DNA of 60,969 nucleotides from Planctomycetota bacterium (lineage in GTDB: Bacteria; Planctomycetota; SZUA-567; H5-PLA8), in contig JACQFI010000071.1 of the NCBI GenBank assembly GCA_016200135.1, positions 1 through 60,969 of the forward strand. The letters are read 5' to 3'. Below the pieces are notes generated by a model. It saw only the letters and a list, made by a program, of their open reading frames with translations, made no database searches and had not been told where the DNA came from. Positions 1-8,618 of this stretch are shown piece after piece (position 1 is the stretch's first letter; each line of letters opens with the position of its first letter). Position numbers and translations under genes: made by a program.

Positions 1-60
1 GAGGGGGGACGCCTTGGGTTCATCGACCCCCCACCCTAACCCTCCCCCGCAAGGGGGGGC
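1..60. repeat. GC-rich hairpin repeat at window edge
   Basis: This is a C/G-run sequence containing CCCTAACCCTCCCCCGCAAG followed by a G run, so the inner part can fold into a short hairpin. It resembles the AATCCCC/GGGGATT repeats seen at 21013, 31416, 44036 and 55312. The window starts inside it, so its left end is unknown. Confidence 0.4.
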
Positions 61-124
61 ATCGGCAACCGAAGTTTACTGAAGCTTGAACCGTCGCCCG
101 GTCTCCCCCTCAAGGAGTTCGTAC

Positions 125-2041
125 ATGCCTTCGGCCCGTCTCGTCCTGCTGGCCCTCGCTCTGGCGGCCTGCGCCGCCTCCATGCTGCGTGCCGTCGACG
201 AAGCGCCGCTGGCGCTCGCCGCGGTGGGCGACTGCGAGAAACTTGCCAAGGACGAAGCCGTCCCGGCCTCGCCGCACTTCTGGGATCCCAAGGAAAAGCG
301 CGTGCTCCTGCACGGCGGGCGCAACGAGATGGTCGCCGCTCAGTTGATGCTCACCGCGCGCACCGACGTGAAGGACGTCAACGTCGAGATCGGCGACCTC
401 AAAGGCCCCGGCGTCATCGCCGCGAACCCGAACCTCCAGCTCGCGCAGGAGTGCTATCAGTTCGTCGAAGCCGGCCGCTGGTACTACTCCATCGGCAACG
501 GCTGGATCTGGGACAAGAACACCGCCTTCCCCGACCGCAAGTGGTACCCGGAGATCCTCGCGCCCTTCCGCGATCCCTACGGCAGCGCGCACAAACCCGT
601 CGGCGCGCCTTTCGACATCCAGACCGCCCACGGCGCGAACCAGGGCGTCTGGATCGACCTCTACATCCCCAAGGACGCCGCGCCCGGCGTCTACACCGCC
701 CCCATCCGCGTCACCGCCGGCAAGGAACTCCAGCTTGAAGCCACGCTGCAACTCACCGTCCACTCGTTTACGCTCCCCGACGAAGCGCACGTGGACGGCT
801 ACGGCGAGTTCTACGGGATCTGCTACGAGTTCGAGAACGCCGTCTATAAGCAGGCCGGCTTCGACAAGTGGTGGCCCGTCGCGAAGCGCTACCACCAGAT
901 GGCGCACCAGCACCGCTTCGAGATCTCCGACCGCGAGGGCCGCACCGCCGGGCCCAAGTTCTTCGTGCAGCGCGACCTCTACGACAAAGCGTATGGCGCG
1001 ATCCTGGACGGCGCGCTCTTTACGCCCGAGAACGGCTACGTGGGCCCCGGCGCGAACACCGGCGTCACCTTCTGGCGCGCGCCGTTCCCCGAAGTGAACG
1101 GGCGCGTGGACGAGAAGACCGGCAAGATGAAGGACTGGACCGACGCGGAATTGCAGACCTACACCGAACAGGCCAAGGCGTTCTGGGAACACTGCGTCGA
1201 AAAGAAGTGGGACAAGAAGCGCTTCTTCGCCTACATCCTCGACGAATGCGCGAACACGCCCGAGTTCCGCGCGAACCAGAAGAAACTCGCCGCAGCGCTC
1301 GACGCCGGAGCCGGCAAGCACCACATCGACCTGATGTGGACCTCGCACACCAATCCCAAGACGCTCGCCGCCGATGCCGCGCTCGACCTGCGCGGCGTGA
1401 TCCGCTGGTGGTCGCCCAACGCCGCCGCGTGCGACGCGGAGTTTCTCCACGAACGCATGCAGCAAGGCGAGACCGCCTGGTTCTACCACCACGCGCCGCC
1501 CGCGATCGGGCTCAACGTCGTCAACGCCAGCGGCATCGACCTGCGGACGTGGGGCGTCGCCTGCTGGCGCTACAAGATCAACGGCTCGTTCTGGTGGGCG
1601 ATGGACTACCACGACGTCGCGCCGAAGGACGTGATGACCAAGGCCAAGGAGAACCGCTGGGGCAACGGCACGCTCTTCTATCCCGGCGCGCGGTTGCCGG
1701 ACCTCGGCCTCCCCGCGATCGAAGGTCCGCTCTCCTGCCTGCGCATGAAGGCCTACCGCCGCGGCCAGCAGGATTACGAGTACGGCTGGCTGCTCAAGCA
1801 GGCCGGCAAGGAAGCCGTCGCCGACGCCGCCGTCAAGAAGGTGCTGCCCGTCGCGCTCGCCGAAGCCATGCCCGCCATCATGAACGAAGCCGCCGGCACG
1901 GACTCGCAGAGCGCCGACGCGACCGGCAAGGCGAAGCCGAAAGTAACGCAGAAGATCGCAACGCCGCCCTGGTCCACCGACGTCAACGCCTGGTACGAGA
2001 TGCGCGCAGCCCTCGCCGCCGAGCTCGACAAAAAACCCTGA
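125..2041 (+). CDS. Secreted DUF4091 / GH123-like glycoside hydrolase family protein
   Basis: The product is 638 aa, probably a secreted or lipid-anchored carbohydrate-active protein. Residues 1-23 are a signal peptide, and LAAC at residues 13-16 fits a lipobox. Start: the ATG at 125 has AAGGAG at 112-117, 7 nt upstream; a TTG at 86 would also be open but has no such site. The middle of the protein resembles the GH123/DUF4091 TIM barrel: the adjacent acidic pair D373-E374 in AYILDECANT matches the Asp-Glu pair that GH123 enzymes use in substrate-assisted catalysis. The C-terminal segment around YRRGQQDYEYGWLLKQAG is the typical DUF4091 ending. GH123 founders are N-acetyl-beta-galactosaminidases, but the substrate here cannot be read from sequence. 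A related gene lies at 4024-6654. Confidence 0.8.
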   Translation: MPSARLVLLALALAACAASMLRAVDEAPLALAAVGDCEKLAKDEAVPASPHFWDPKEKRVLLHGGRNEMVAAQLMLTARTDVKDVNVEIGDLKGPGVIAANPNLQLAQECYQFVEAGRWYYSIGNGWIWDKNTAFPDRKWYPEILAPFRDPYGSAHKPVGAPFDIQTAHGANQGVWIDLYIPKDAAPGVYTAPIRVTAGKELQLEATLQLTVHSFTLPDEAHVDGYGEFYGICYEFENAVYKQAGFDKWWPVAKRYHQMAHQHRFEISDREGRTAGPKFFVQRDLYDKAYGAILDGALFTPENGYVGPGANTGVTFWRAPFPEVNGRVDEKTGKMKDWTDAELQTYTEQAKAFWEHCVEKKWDKKRFFAYILDECANTPEFRANQKKLAAALDAGAGKHHIDLMWTSHTNPKTLAADAALDLRGVIRWWSPNAAACDAEFLHERMQQGETAWFYHHAPPAIGLNVVNASGIDLRTWGVACWRYKINGSFWWAMDYHDVAPKDVMTKAKENRWGNGTLFYPGARLPDLGLPAIEGPLSCLRMKAYRRGQQDYEYGWLLKQAGKEAVADAAVKKVLPVALAEAMPAIMNEAAGTDSQSADATGKAKPKVTQKIATPPWSTDVNAWYEMRAALAAELDKKP

Positions 2042-2202
2042 ACCCAGCCGCAGCCATGGATTTTATTCGTGTTTCTTCGTGCAAATTAGCGGATGAACGG
2101 CGTAGTTCGTAGTTACTGATTACTGTTTTTACTTTTCTTACTGTTCACTATTCTGTTCACTGTTTTTCGCCGTTCTCCGCGGTGAAAAAGTCCGTTCGGA
2201 TG
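2042..2202. other. Intergenic remnants of dispersed repeats
   Basis: The stretch holds fragments of two dispersed repeats: an AGTTACTGATTACTG segment near 2111-2126, also seen near 16470, and a CTCCGCGGTGAAAAAG arm at about 2176-2191 matching the TTTCACCGC-type repeat. No coding signal is visible. Confidence 0.4.
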
Positions 2203-2287
2203 TGGTGCGGGCGGAGGGACTCGAACCCTCAAGGATTGCTCCACGGGATCCTAAGTCCCGCGCGTCTGCCAATTCCGCCACGCCCGC
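2203..2287 (-). tRNA. tRNA-Leu (UAG anticodon)
   Basis: Read on the minus strand, the 5' arm GCGGGCG (2281-2287) pairs with CGCCCGC (2207-2213). The molecule has the long variable arm of a class II tRNA, an anticodon loop CTTAGGA containing TAG, and a GGTTCGAGTCC T-arm. The discriminator base is A, as expected for leucine, and the CCA end is encoded (2203-2205). The complementary plus strand gives a spurious ORF beginning with the familiar GRRDSNPQ peptide. Confidence 0.95.
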
Positions 2288-2343
2288 GGCGTGACTGGCA
2301 ATCTTATCCGATTCGCCCCGCGTGCCAAGTCTCAGGTGTGCGT

Positions 2344-2802
2344 TCAGCCAGCCACATTCACCGTGTAACCCATAGCGCCCAGCGCCACTCGGACGCGCTC
2401 GACCAGATGGTCGTTGTACCGGCCATTCCGCCTCAAGATCCAGATGCGCCCGAGTTCAAGCGCGCCCATGTGCGCCATCACCGTAAGGTCGATCAGGGAT
2501 ACATTGCAATTCTGAACGATCTCTCGGCGGATGTTCATGACGAACACATCCGGACAGACGGACTCGTCAAATGTGGTCAGAAGTCCACCATCCATTCCAT
2601 TGTTTGCATTAACGATGGCGGCGGTCTCGGCTTGGACGGTTTCGCGTATTCGTTCACGAACCCGCGCGGCATCATCGTGGACCACTTGGCGCTTGTAGTG
2701 CGCGCCTACCCACGGCCCTGCGATGGCCCCGGCAAGTGCGGTCATGCACACCAGCGTCCGGAGACCAAACCGAACTCGCCAAAACCTGCGTTCACCCGCC
2801 AT
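2344..2802 (-). CDS. Single-pass membrane protein with planctomycete-type N-terminus
   Basis: The product is 152 aa with no recognised catalytic domain. The N-terminus carries an RFGLRTL motif followed by one hydrophobic helix (about residues 15-32). This motif-plus-helix opening is common on short membrane proteins of Planctomycetota, and it recurs at 50219-50887. The rest is a soluble domain. Start: the ATG at 2802 has a GAGGG site 8 nt upstream; an upstream GTG at 2820 has none. It is convergent with nothing close and lies just after tRNA-Leu on the same strand. Confidence 0.65.
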   Translation of the reverse strand: MAGERRFWRVRFGLRTLVCMTALAGAIAGPWVGAHYKRQVVHDDAARVRERIRETVQAETAAIVNANNGMDGGLLTTFDESVCPDVFVMNIRREIVQNCNVSLIDLTVMAHMGALELGRIWILRRNGRYNDHLVERVRVALGAMGYTVNVAG

Positions 2803-2820
2803 GGCAGAAGCCCTCGGCAC

Positions 2821-3185
2821 TTGATTGTTTGCCTAAATATTCAGGCGCAATTTCCCCTCACGACTTGCGAACGTGACCTAAATATATCTTATGAAATTGA
2901 CCCAAAAATGTAACCGCCTGTAACTCGCACGCCGCGCGTAAATAGATTCTCTTCCGCCCCTGCGAGGCTTTCCCCAGCGTGTGCGGCGGGTACAAGGGCC
3001 TGCGTCCCAATAAATCGGGACTCCGACCCTGGCTATTTCAGCGCGGCCCTACGGGCCTAACGGCTGGTTAACCAGCGAACCCATTAACCAGTCAACCCGT
3101 CAGTCCTCCCTCGATTCTGAGTTGTTCTTGGTGGGTGACGGGGGTAAGGCGGAGAGCGGTAAGGGAGAGGCTTCGCGGAGCACCC
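2821..3185. repeat. Gap with AT-rich part and a CCAGGG-type dispersed repeat copy
   Basis: About 2821-2945 is AT-rich and probably holds the promoter of the minus-strand gene. About 2955-3058 is a copy of the dispersed repeat also present near 27585, 36603, 36765 and 50990: it shares the core GCCAGGGTCGGAGTCCCGAT on the minus strand with the copy at 27606-27625. About 3060-3105 holds TTAACCAG/CTGGTTAA motifs, also seen at 22880-22920. Confidence 0.6.
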
Positions 3186-3629
3186 ATGCGGATCAAGCTG
3201 CACTTTCATCTGCCGAAGGAACCGAAGGCGGCGAAGCTGGCCGCCGAGCGGCTGGGGGAACTCGTGGAGCTGATCCGCGAGGACAAGGAAGAACAGGCGA
3301 TCGACCCGGCGTTCTTCACCGGGAACATCGAGGACTATCCGGAGTGGCTGCGGGAGGCACACGGCGACGAGAAGCGGCTCGCGGCGCTGGAACGCTTCGG
3401 CGCGTGCGAGCCGGGCGAACTGGAAGAGTGGGACCTGGAATCGTGGTACGAGGACTTCTTCGCGGGCGAAGCCTGGGACGTAGCGCTCGAAGCCGGCCCC
3501 GCCACGCCGGGCGCGCGGCGGACGCTGACCTACAGCGTGGAAGGCGAACACTACGGCGGCGACCTGCCGCTGGCGTGGATCGTGCTCGCGGCGGGCGGAA
3601 CGGAGCTGGAGCGGACGGAAGAGCCGTAA
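3186..3629 (+). CDS. Acidic hypothetical protein
   Basis: The product is 147 aa, rich in Glu and Asp, with no signal peptide or membrane helix, so it is probably cytoplasmic. I do not recognise the family. Visible traits are an N-terminal beta-strand (MRIKLHFHLP), a charged helix (residues 15-40) and several Trp/Tyr residues in the middle (EEWDLESWYEDFF). Start: the ATG at 3186 has GGAG at 3177-3180, 5 nt away; the longer reading from 3135 lacks a site. It stands alone, flanked by repeats on both sides. Confidence 0.7.
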   Translation: MRIKLHFHLPKEPKAAKLAAERLGELVELIREDKEEQAIDPAFFTGNIEDYPEWLREAHGDEKRLAALERFGACEPGELEEWDLESWYEDFFAGEAWDVALEAGPATPGARRTLTYSVEGEHYGGDLPLAWIVLAAGGTELERTEEP

Positions 3630-3650
3630 CGGCAAAAACGGCACACGGAT

Positions 3651-3691
3651 TCACCACGAAGGCACGAAGAACACCAAGATTCACGAAGAAT
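3651..3691. repeat. CACGAAG-type dispersed repeat fragment
   Basis: A short run of ACCACGAAGGCACGAAGAAC-type sequence, closely matching 32338-32378 and related to fragments near 2065. It is non-coding. Confidence 0.55.
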
Positions 3692-4023
3692 GGCGGGGCG
3701 GGAAAAATCAATTTAGAGGAAGCACGGTACCGAGCGGGTGAGGCGCGGTGCGCAGGGCGAAATGTGGTAAGCGTTGGGTTCTCGGATAGGAGCATGGACC
3801 AGGAAAAGCTCTGGCACCCAGTTCCGGTGCGTGAAAATCGCTTTATGGAAGTCTAGACGATGTAGGCGGGTTTATTCTAGACTTGGAAGGAACTCGGCGC
3901 GCGGAGACGTGCTCTTGAGAAATCAGGTCCACAAATGGGATCGATAGGTGTATCACAAATGCCGCGCTGAATATCGCGGCGTATTTCAACATCCAACTGG
4001 CAGCGCAGGAGGAGACTCAACGC
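3692..4023. promoter_or_regulatory. Leader of the 4024 gene with an inverted repeat
   Basis: No gene is visible here. An inverted repeat with arms AAGTCTAGA (3849-3857) and TCTAGACTT (3876-3884) is a possible operator or hairpin for the downstream glycoside hydrolase gene. A very strong Shine-Dalgarno run, AGGAGGAG at 4007-4014, precedes its start codon by 9 nt. Confidence 0.4.
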
Positions 4024-6654
4024 ATGCGCACGTGGACTGCTTTGGCCGCTGCATGGGTTGCGCTTGCGTTCGTGCAGGCTGCGCACGGAGAAGACGAGCC
4101 GTCGGCGGTCGTCCAGGACTTCGAGCAGGCGTTTGAGATCAACAAATGGCCGGGGGACAAGCCGGGCGTGGTGGGGTTCTCCAAGGAATGGAAGTCGGAC
4201 GGCGAGCAGTCGTTGCGGATCGACGCAGGGCTGATGGCGGCGATCTCGACCTTGAAGCTGAAGGACTGGAAGGGCTACACGCTGCTGCGCGTGCACGTGA
4301 ACAACAAGACGGACAAGACGGTGAGCGTGGGGTTCGAGCTGCAGGACAGCCACACGGTCTTCCTCGACCGGCACCAGAACGGCTTCGGCGTGCTGCCGGG
4401 CGAGCACACGATCGAGCTCGACTTTTCGGGCGGGCTGTGGCGCGGCGAGGAGAACGCGCCGTACCGCGGGCCGACGAAGACGCCCATCGATGTGGGCAGC
4501 ATCACGCGCGTGAGCTTCAGCAACGGCGGCGACGGCCCGATCTTCATTGATCAGATGGAAGTGGTGAAGGTGAAGAAGCTCGAGACGGCCGGCGGGCTCG
4601 CGTTCGACTTCGGCAAGACCGGCCACCAGGTGATGGGCCAGTACATCGGCATCCACGAGAACACGCTGTACAAGGAACAGCCGGGCTACGGGATGCTCGG
4701 CGGGCGCGGGTCGGTAATGGGCAAGGCCACGAGCTATCCCACGCCACTGCTGGGCGACGGGGTGGGCTTTGACGGGGGCGGATTCCGCTGCGACCTGCCC
4801 GGCGGCGAGTACCTCGGGTGGATCGCGTTCGAGCGCAGCGGATTCTGGGAAGAAGAGCAGTGCGCGTACAGTCACGCGGCGCTGAAGGTGAACGGCGCGG
4901 TCGTCCACGAGCACGACTTCTCCCCCGCGGGCCCGCACTTCTTCTTTCAGGACACCGAGATCACGAATCTCGACCAGCTCGCGGACAAGCTGATCTGGCC
5001 CGCGGGCGCAATCGCGTCGTTCAAGTTCAAGTCCGAAAAAGGCGGGAACACCTTCACGCTCGAAGTGAAAGACGCGAACAACCATCCGCTGCGCGTCGCG
5101 GGGATCGTGCTCGCGCCGGACACGGCCGAGGGCAAGGCGTTCATCGACGCGCATATCGCGCTGCAGAAGAAGACGATCGCGACGACCTACGCGCCGCAGG
5201 ACCGCGGCCGGCGCAAGGACCGTGCGGCCCCGGCGAAGGACTTGGTCGCGGAACCGCTCGCGCCGGGCGCACTGGTCTATCCGCGCGACTGGCCGAACAA
5301 GCCCGAGGGTGCGCCGCTGCCCGAGCTGACGGCCGTGACCGGGCAGAAGGTGACGATCCATCTGGCGGTCTACGCGAAGAAGGACCTCTCGCTTATCGCG
5401 AGCGCCGCCGCGCTTAAAGGCCCAGGCGAGATCGCCGCGCCGGGTATTTCTTATGGACGCTACATGCCGCAGCGCGAGTACGGCGTGGGCGCGGTGTGGT
5501 TGGACATCAACCACTATCGGCCCGAACCGGAGTTCACCTGCGGGCCGGAGCTGACGCGCTCGGTGATCTTCGAGTACGACGTGCCGGTGGACGCCAAGCC
5601 CGGCGCGTACGCGGGCAGCATCGAGATCGGCGGCGGCGGCGAGAAGCTCGCGCTGCCGGTAAAGTTGAACGTCGCGGCGGTGAAGCTCGCGGAGATCCCG
5701 ATCCCGCTGGGCCTGTTCATGAACGCGCTGCCGTTCGGGCCGGGGCTGATCGACGACGACGCGTGGTGGAAACTGCAAGAGAGCCTGCTGCAGGAGCAGG
5801 GCCGCGCGGGCCTCACCTGCCCCGCCGGAGGCGTGGGCCTGCAGATTCGTGTCCAGAACGGGAAGTTCAGCGGCGACCGCGCGGTGAAGTACCTCAAGCT
5901 GGCCGCGCAGTACGGCATGAACAAGGGCTTCACCAACTACGGCGGGTTCTTCGACCGGCTGAACAAGGGGTTCGGCGATCCGAAGGCGCTCGCCGAGGGG
6001 CTGGCCACGTTCGAGAAGGAGAACGGGCTCCCGCCGTTCTACTGGTACTCGTATGACGAGCCCGGCACCGACGCGGAGCTGCAGCGCGTGCTGGATTTCC
6101 TCGCGCCGTACACCGCCGCGGGCATCCGCACCGTGGGCTACACGAGCGTGCACAAGGACAACGCGCTGTGGGAGAAGCTGCGCGACGCGAGCTACGCACC
6201 GGCGTTTAACCTCCATACGGCCGAGGACCTGAAGGCGCTGAAGGCCGCGGGCAAGCACCCGTGGGTCTACAACAACGGGCTCGACCGCTACGGCATGGGC
6301 CTGCATATGTGGCGCGGGATCAAGCTGGGCGTCGAAGGGCGCATGCAGTGGATCGGGCTGTACACGCAGGGCTTCGCGTACCACAACTTGGACGGGCGCG
6401 AGCCTTCGTATCCGTGCTTCTACGTCCACCAGAAGTTCGGCGCGCTGAAGACGCCAATGTGGCTGAGCGTGCGCGAGGGCCTGCTGGACGCGCGCATCCG
6501 CCTGACGCTCGAACAGGCCGCGAAGCCCGACGACCCTGCGCTGGCCGCGTGGAGCGTGGACGGCTACAAGACCGACCAGGCCAAGTGGACCGCCGAGGAG
6601 TTGGACAAGGCGCGCATGACGATGTTGAAGCGGCTGGTGGAGCTTGGAAAGTAA
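4024..6654 (+). CDS. Large secreted GH123/DUF4091-like protein with N-terminal binding module
   Basis: The product is 876 aa and exported: residues 1-23 form a signal peptide ending near AAHGE. Residues ~27-185 look like a carbohydrate-binding jelly roll (VVQDFEQ opening, a WKGYTLLRVHV strand, FIDQMEV ending). Residues ~190-400 form a second beta-rich region. The catalytic-like barrel follows: the acidic pair D678-E679 in YSYDEPGTD corresponds in context to D373-E374 of the 125-2041 protein. The C-terminus (REGLLDARIRLTLEQA) is DUF4091-like. The start has AGGAGGAG 9 nt upstream. It probably acts on an extracellular polysaccharide; the substrate is unknown. Confidence 0.8.
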   Translation: MRTWTALAAAWVALAFVQAAHGEDEPSAVVQDFEQAFEINKWPGDKPGVVGFSKEWKSDGEQSLRIDAGLMAAISTLKLKDWKGYTLLRVHVNNKTDKTVSVGFELQDSHTVFLDRHQNGFGVLPGEHTIELDFSGGLWRGEENAPYRGPTKTPIDVGSITRVSFSNGGDGPIFIDQMEVVKVKKLETAGGLAFDFGKTGHQVMGQYIGIHENTLYKEQPGYGMLGGRGSVMGKATSYPTPLLGDGVGFDGGGFRCDLPGGEYLGWIAFERSGFWEEEQCAYSHAALKVNGAVVHEHDFSPAGPHFFFQDTEITNLDQLADKLIWPAGAIASFKFKSEKGGNTFTLEVKDANNHPLRVAGIVLAPDTAEGKAFIDAHIALQKKTIATTYAPQDRGRRKDRAAPAKDLVAEPLAPGALVYPRDWPNKPEGAPLPELTAVTGQKVTIHLAVYAKKDLSLIASAAALKGPGEIAAPGISYGRYMPQREYGVGAVWLDINHYRPEPEFTCGPELTRSVIFEYDVPVDAKPGAYAGSIEIGGGGEKLALPVKLNVAAVKLAEIPIPLGLFMNALPFGPGLIDDDAWWKLQESLLQEQGRAGLTCPAGGVGLQIRVQNGKFSGDRAVKYLKLAAQYGMNKGFTNYGGFFDRLNKGFGDPKALAEGLATFEKENGLPPFYWYSYDEPGTDAELQRVLDFLAPYTAAGIRTVGYTSVHKDNALWEKLRDASYAPAFNLHTAEDLKALKAAGKHPWVYNNGLDRYGMGLHMWRGIKLGVEGRMQWIGLYTQGFAYHNLDGREPSYPCFYVHQKFGALKTPMWLSVREGLLDARIRLTLEQAAKPDDPALAAWSVDGYKTDQAKWTAEELDKARMTMLKRLVELGK

Positions 6655-6703
6655 CGGAACGGAAAATCCGAAAAATCGAAGCACGAAATTCGAAAGCATC
6701 CGG
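6655..6703. repeat. Short CACGAAATTCGAA repeat between convergent genes
   Basis: The sequence AAGCACGAAATTCGAA recurs at about 36490-36505 after another gene end. No clear terminator is visible in this 49-nt convergent gap. Confidence 0.4.
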
Positions 6704-7105
6704 TCAAAAATGCCGTTCGATGTAGTGCAGCGCGCCTTCGAGGTTGGGGAGGATCTTGGTGCTGAAGCGGACCATCCAGGGGGAGCAGTCTTTAAAGTCG
6801 TAGGGCGAGAAGGCGATCACGAACTTTCCCAAGTCGTGGCTGGCGTAGAAGACTTCCATCGAGGTGCCCACGCTGGCCTTCGAGTAGTTGACCAGAATCA
6901 GATCGGCGTCGCGGATGTCCTGCAGGTCGAACTCGACGATCTCATTGGAGCTGTCGATCTCGTTGTCGCGGAAGTTGCGGCGCATGGGGTCGAGCAGAAT
7001 GAAGCGGCCCGCGAGGCGCTCCTTGGCGCGCGTGCGCCAGTCCTTGGAATCGCCGACGGCGCAGTCCATGATCGGCCCGCAGAGGTAGATTTTTTTGGTG
7101 TTCAT
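6704..7105 (-). CDS. Short nucleoside 2-deoxyribosyltransferase-like protein
   Basis: The product is 133 aa. The N-terminal YLCGPIM motif and the later ADLILVNYSKASVGTSMEVF segment match the nucleoside 2-deoxyribosyltransferase / SLOG-like Rossmann fold (PF05014 type). In such enzymes the strand-1 GP motif binds the sugar-base substrate, and the Glu in SMEVF is in the position of the catalytic nucleophile. Start: the ATG at 7105 has GGAG 5 nt upstream and begins only 2 nt after the stop of the lipoprotein gene, so it is the last gene of a three-gene operon whose first gene has the same fold. It could also be a nucleotide-sensing protein rather than an enzyme. Confidence 0.75.
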   Translation of the reverse strand: MNTKKIYLCGPIMDCAVGDSKDWRTRAKERLAGRFILLDPMRRNFRDNEIDSSNEIVEFDLQDIRDADLILVNYSKASVGTSMEVFYASHDLGKFVIAFSPYDFKDCSPWMVRFSTKILPNLEGALHYIERHF

Positions 7106-7107
7106 GC

Positions 7108-7653
7108 TCACTCCAGGCGGAACGTCAGCATGCTGGCGTCGAAGAGGGCGTCAAAGCCGGCATCCTGCGTGCTCTTGCGCGCGAACGTGACGATGATCAT
7201 CATCTCGTTCTTGCCCTGAAAACAGTACTGGACGAGATGGAGCTTTTGGCCCGCCTGGGTGGCGTCGTAAGCGAGCCGGAAGCCGGGGCGCCCTTCCGCG
7301 GAATTCATCTCGGTGGTGGTCAGGTCGGTGAGCGGGCCAATCTGCTTCGGCAGTTGTTCGAGACTGGCGTCCACGTAGCGCTTGAGGCTCATGTTGGCTT
7401 TCTCGTCCGTGACGCCGATGTTGGGCGCGAAGCCGTCGGAGGCGGGCCCTGCGATCATGGGGTATTTCTGGCCCGGAAAATTCGTGATGGTCCAGCCTTT
7501 GGGGGGCTCGAAGGCGCAAAGGTTCGCGACTTTGTAAGCGCCGGCGGTCAATGGGGGCGGCGTTTTGGTCGCGTCGGGAAGACCGCCGCCACCGCATGCC
7601 GTAAGGCCAAGCAGCAGCGCGGCCAAGGCCAAGAGATTCCAGGTCGTCTTCAT
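7108..7653 (-). CDS. Lipoprotein of unknown function
   Basis: The product is 181 aa. A hydrophobic leader ends in LTAC followed by a glycine run, a clear lipobox, so it is predicted to be lipid-anchored. The mature part (about 160 aa) contains FEPPKGWTI and ends with a beta-rich region (LVQYCFQGKNEMMIIVTF) of the kind found in small lipoproteins that have a PsbP/LpqN-like fold; that assignment is tentative. Start: the ATG at 7653 has AAGGAG 8 nt upstream, whereas an ATG at 7659 is too close to it. It sits between two deoxyribosyltransferase-fold genes with gaps of 20 and 2 nt. Confidence 0.75.
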   Translation of the reverse strand: MKTTWNLLALAALLLGLTACGGGGLPDATKTPPPLTAGAYKVANLCAFEPPKGWTITNFPGQKYPMIAGPASDGFAPNIGVTDEKANMSLKRYVDASLEQLPKQIGPLTDLTTTEMNSAEGRPGFRLAYDATQAGQKLHLVQYCFQGKNEMMIIVTFARKSTQDAGFDALFDASMLTFRLE

Positions 7654-7673
7654 AGGCATGTCTCCTTGTAGAG

Positions 7674-8213
7674 TTACCGTTCGGGTTTTCCGGATACGTT
7701 TTGCCGGATCGGCGCGGCCTTGCGGACCACGCGCGCGATGTCGCGCGCCAGGCCGTCCACGTCTTCGTCGAAACTCGGGCGGTAGACGAAGCCGGCGCAA
7801 GCGCGCGCGAGCATGATGTTGAGGCCCTTCTCCTGGTTCTGGCGGAAGTCGGTGCGGAAGCCGACGACCGGGACGCCCTTGGCGAACGCGTAGCCGACTT
7901 CGAAGGCGGTGCCGCTGTCGGCGTCGGGGCCGTCGAGCCAGGCGAGGACCACGTGGGCGGCGTCGATGCCGCCGATGCAGTCGGCGAAGATCAGCCCGAA
8001 GGCCTTCTCGTCGTTGAACTTGCCTTCGTGCTTGAAGTCCTGCGGCAACACGATTTCGCCTTCGGGCAGTTCGCGCTGGATCGCTTTGGCCAGCGAGCGG
8101 TTCGCGCGGCGTTCGAGCAGCGTAAAGAGCGGCGCCGCGAAGTAGACGCGCAGGGTCTTGGGCGGCGCGGCAGCGAGGGGAGAAGCAGGTGTAGGTTTGC
8201 GACCGTTGGCCAT
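7674..8213 (-). CDS. Nucleoside 2-deoxyribosyltransferase family protein
   Basis: The product is 179 aa, first gene of a three-gene operon. After a Pro/Ala-rich leader of ~18 residues, VYFAAPLFT is the substrate-binding strand 1 motif of PF05014. DAAHVVLAWLDGPDADSGTAFEVGYAFAKG holds the usual D-x-G-T-x-x-E-x-G-x-A signature, where Glu is the covalent catalytic residue. The family cleaves the N-glycosidic bond of deoxynucleosides or deoxynucleotides and transfers the sugar to another base or to water. It is cytoplasmic. No strong Shine-Dalgarno sequence is seen. The divergent promoter region up to 8619 holds a palindromic repeat. Confidence 0.85.
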   Translation of the reverse strand: MANGRKPTPASPLAAAPPKTLRVYFAAPLFTLLERRANRSLAKAIQRELPEGEIVLPQDFKHEGKFNDEKAFGLIFADCIGGIDAAHVVLAWLDGPDADSGTAFEVGYAFAKGVPVVGFRTDFRQNQEKGLNIMLARACAGFVYRPSFDEDVDGLARDIARVVRKAAPIRQNVSGKPER

Positions 8214-8321
8214 ATTGCGAGGGGTCTACCGCCCTTTCGCGCGGAACGCAAGATGCAGGCGCGCGTAGACCGGAATGTCTTCCGCCCTCCCTCGCGCTCC
8301 AATTCTTGCGCGGCAGAACGG

Positions 8322-8436
8322 CCACGACCTCAACACAGAGACACGGAGGCACGGAGAACGACGGAGGACTGCTTTATACATTTTTTGCAGAGTTCTGTGG
8401 CCTCCGTGTCTCTGCGCCTCTGTGTTGAGGTCGTGG
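8322..8436. repeat. Palindromic repeat family A, copy 1
   Basis: The terminal arms are a perfect 19-bp inverted repeat: CCACGACCTCAACACAGAG at 8322-8340 against 8418-8436. The inner sequence has further complementarity (GGAGGC / GCCTCC). Unlike other copies, which read GACTTC / GAAGTC, both arms read GACCTC / GAGGTC, so the change is matched on both sides. It lies between divergent genes. Confidence 0.9.
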
Positions 8437-8618
8437 AGGTGCGCAGTTCATATTTTCGGCGGACGCGCTCACGCCACCCGCGTGCGCTGCACCGCCGCCA
8501 TCCTCGCATAGCCAAAACGCGGGCCTGCGCTATGCTTCCGGGACCGTCGGACAACAACCTCTTTTAGCCACTGCCGCGAACGGCGGGGGCCACACCATCA
8601 CGAAAGGGCAAACGCACC

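Noticed and set aside
2182..2913. 243-codon plus-strand frame starting in the tRNA region
   Set aside because: Its start encodes the GRRDSNPQ peptide that always appears opposite a tRNA T-arm. The frame crosses tRNA-Leu and the antisense of a membrane protein gene.
3877..6699. 940-codon open frame on the minus strand, and similar long frames opposite or out of frame with real genes (e.g. 110-1612 minus, 10739-13003 plus, 21216-22907 plus, 38043-40250 plus)
   Set aside because: These are shadows caused by high G+C third positions. They lack ribosome-binding sites and recognisable domains, and the opposite strand carries clear families with signal peptides and catalytic motifs.
8322..8436. Family A palindrome as a transcription terminator
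   Set aside because: It lies between divergent genes, has no T-run after the stem, and other copies occur in every gene orientation.
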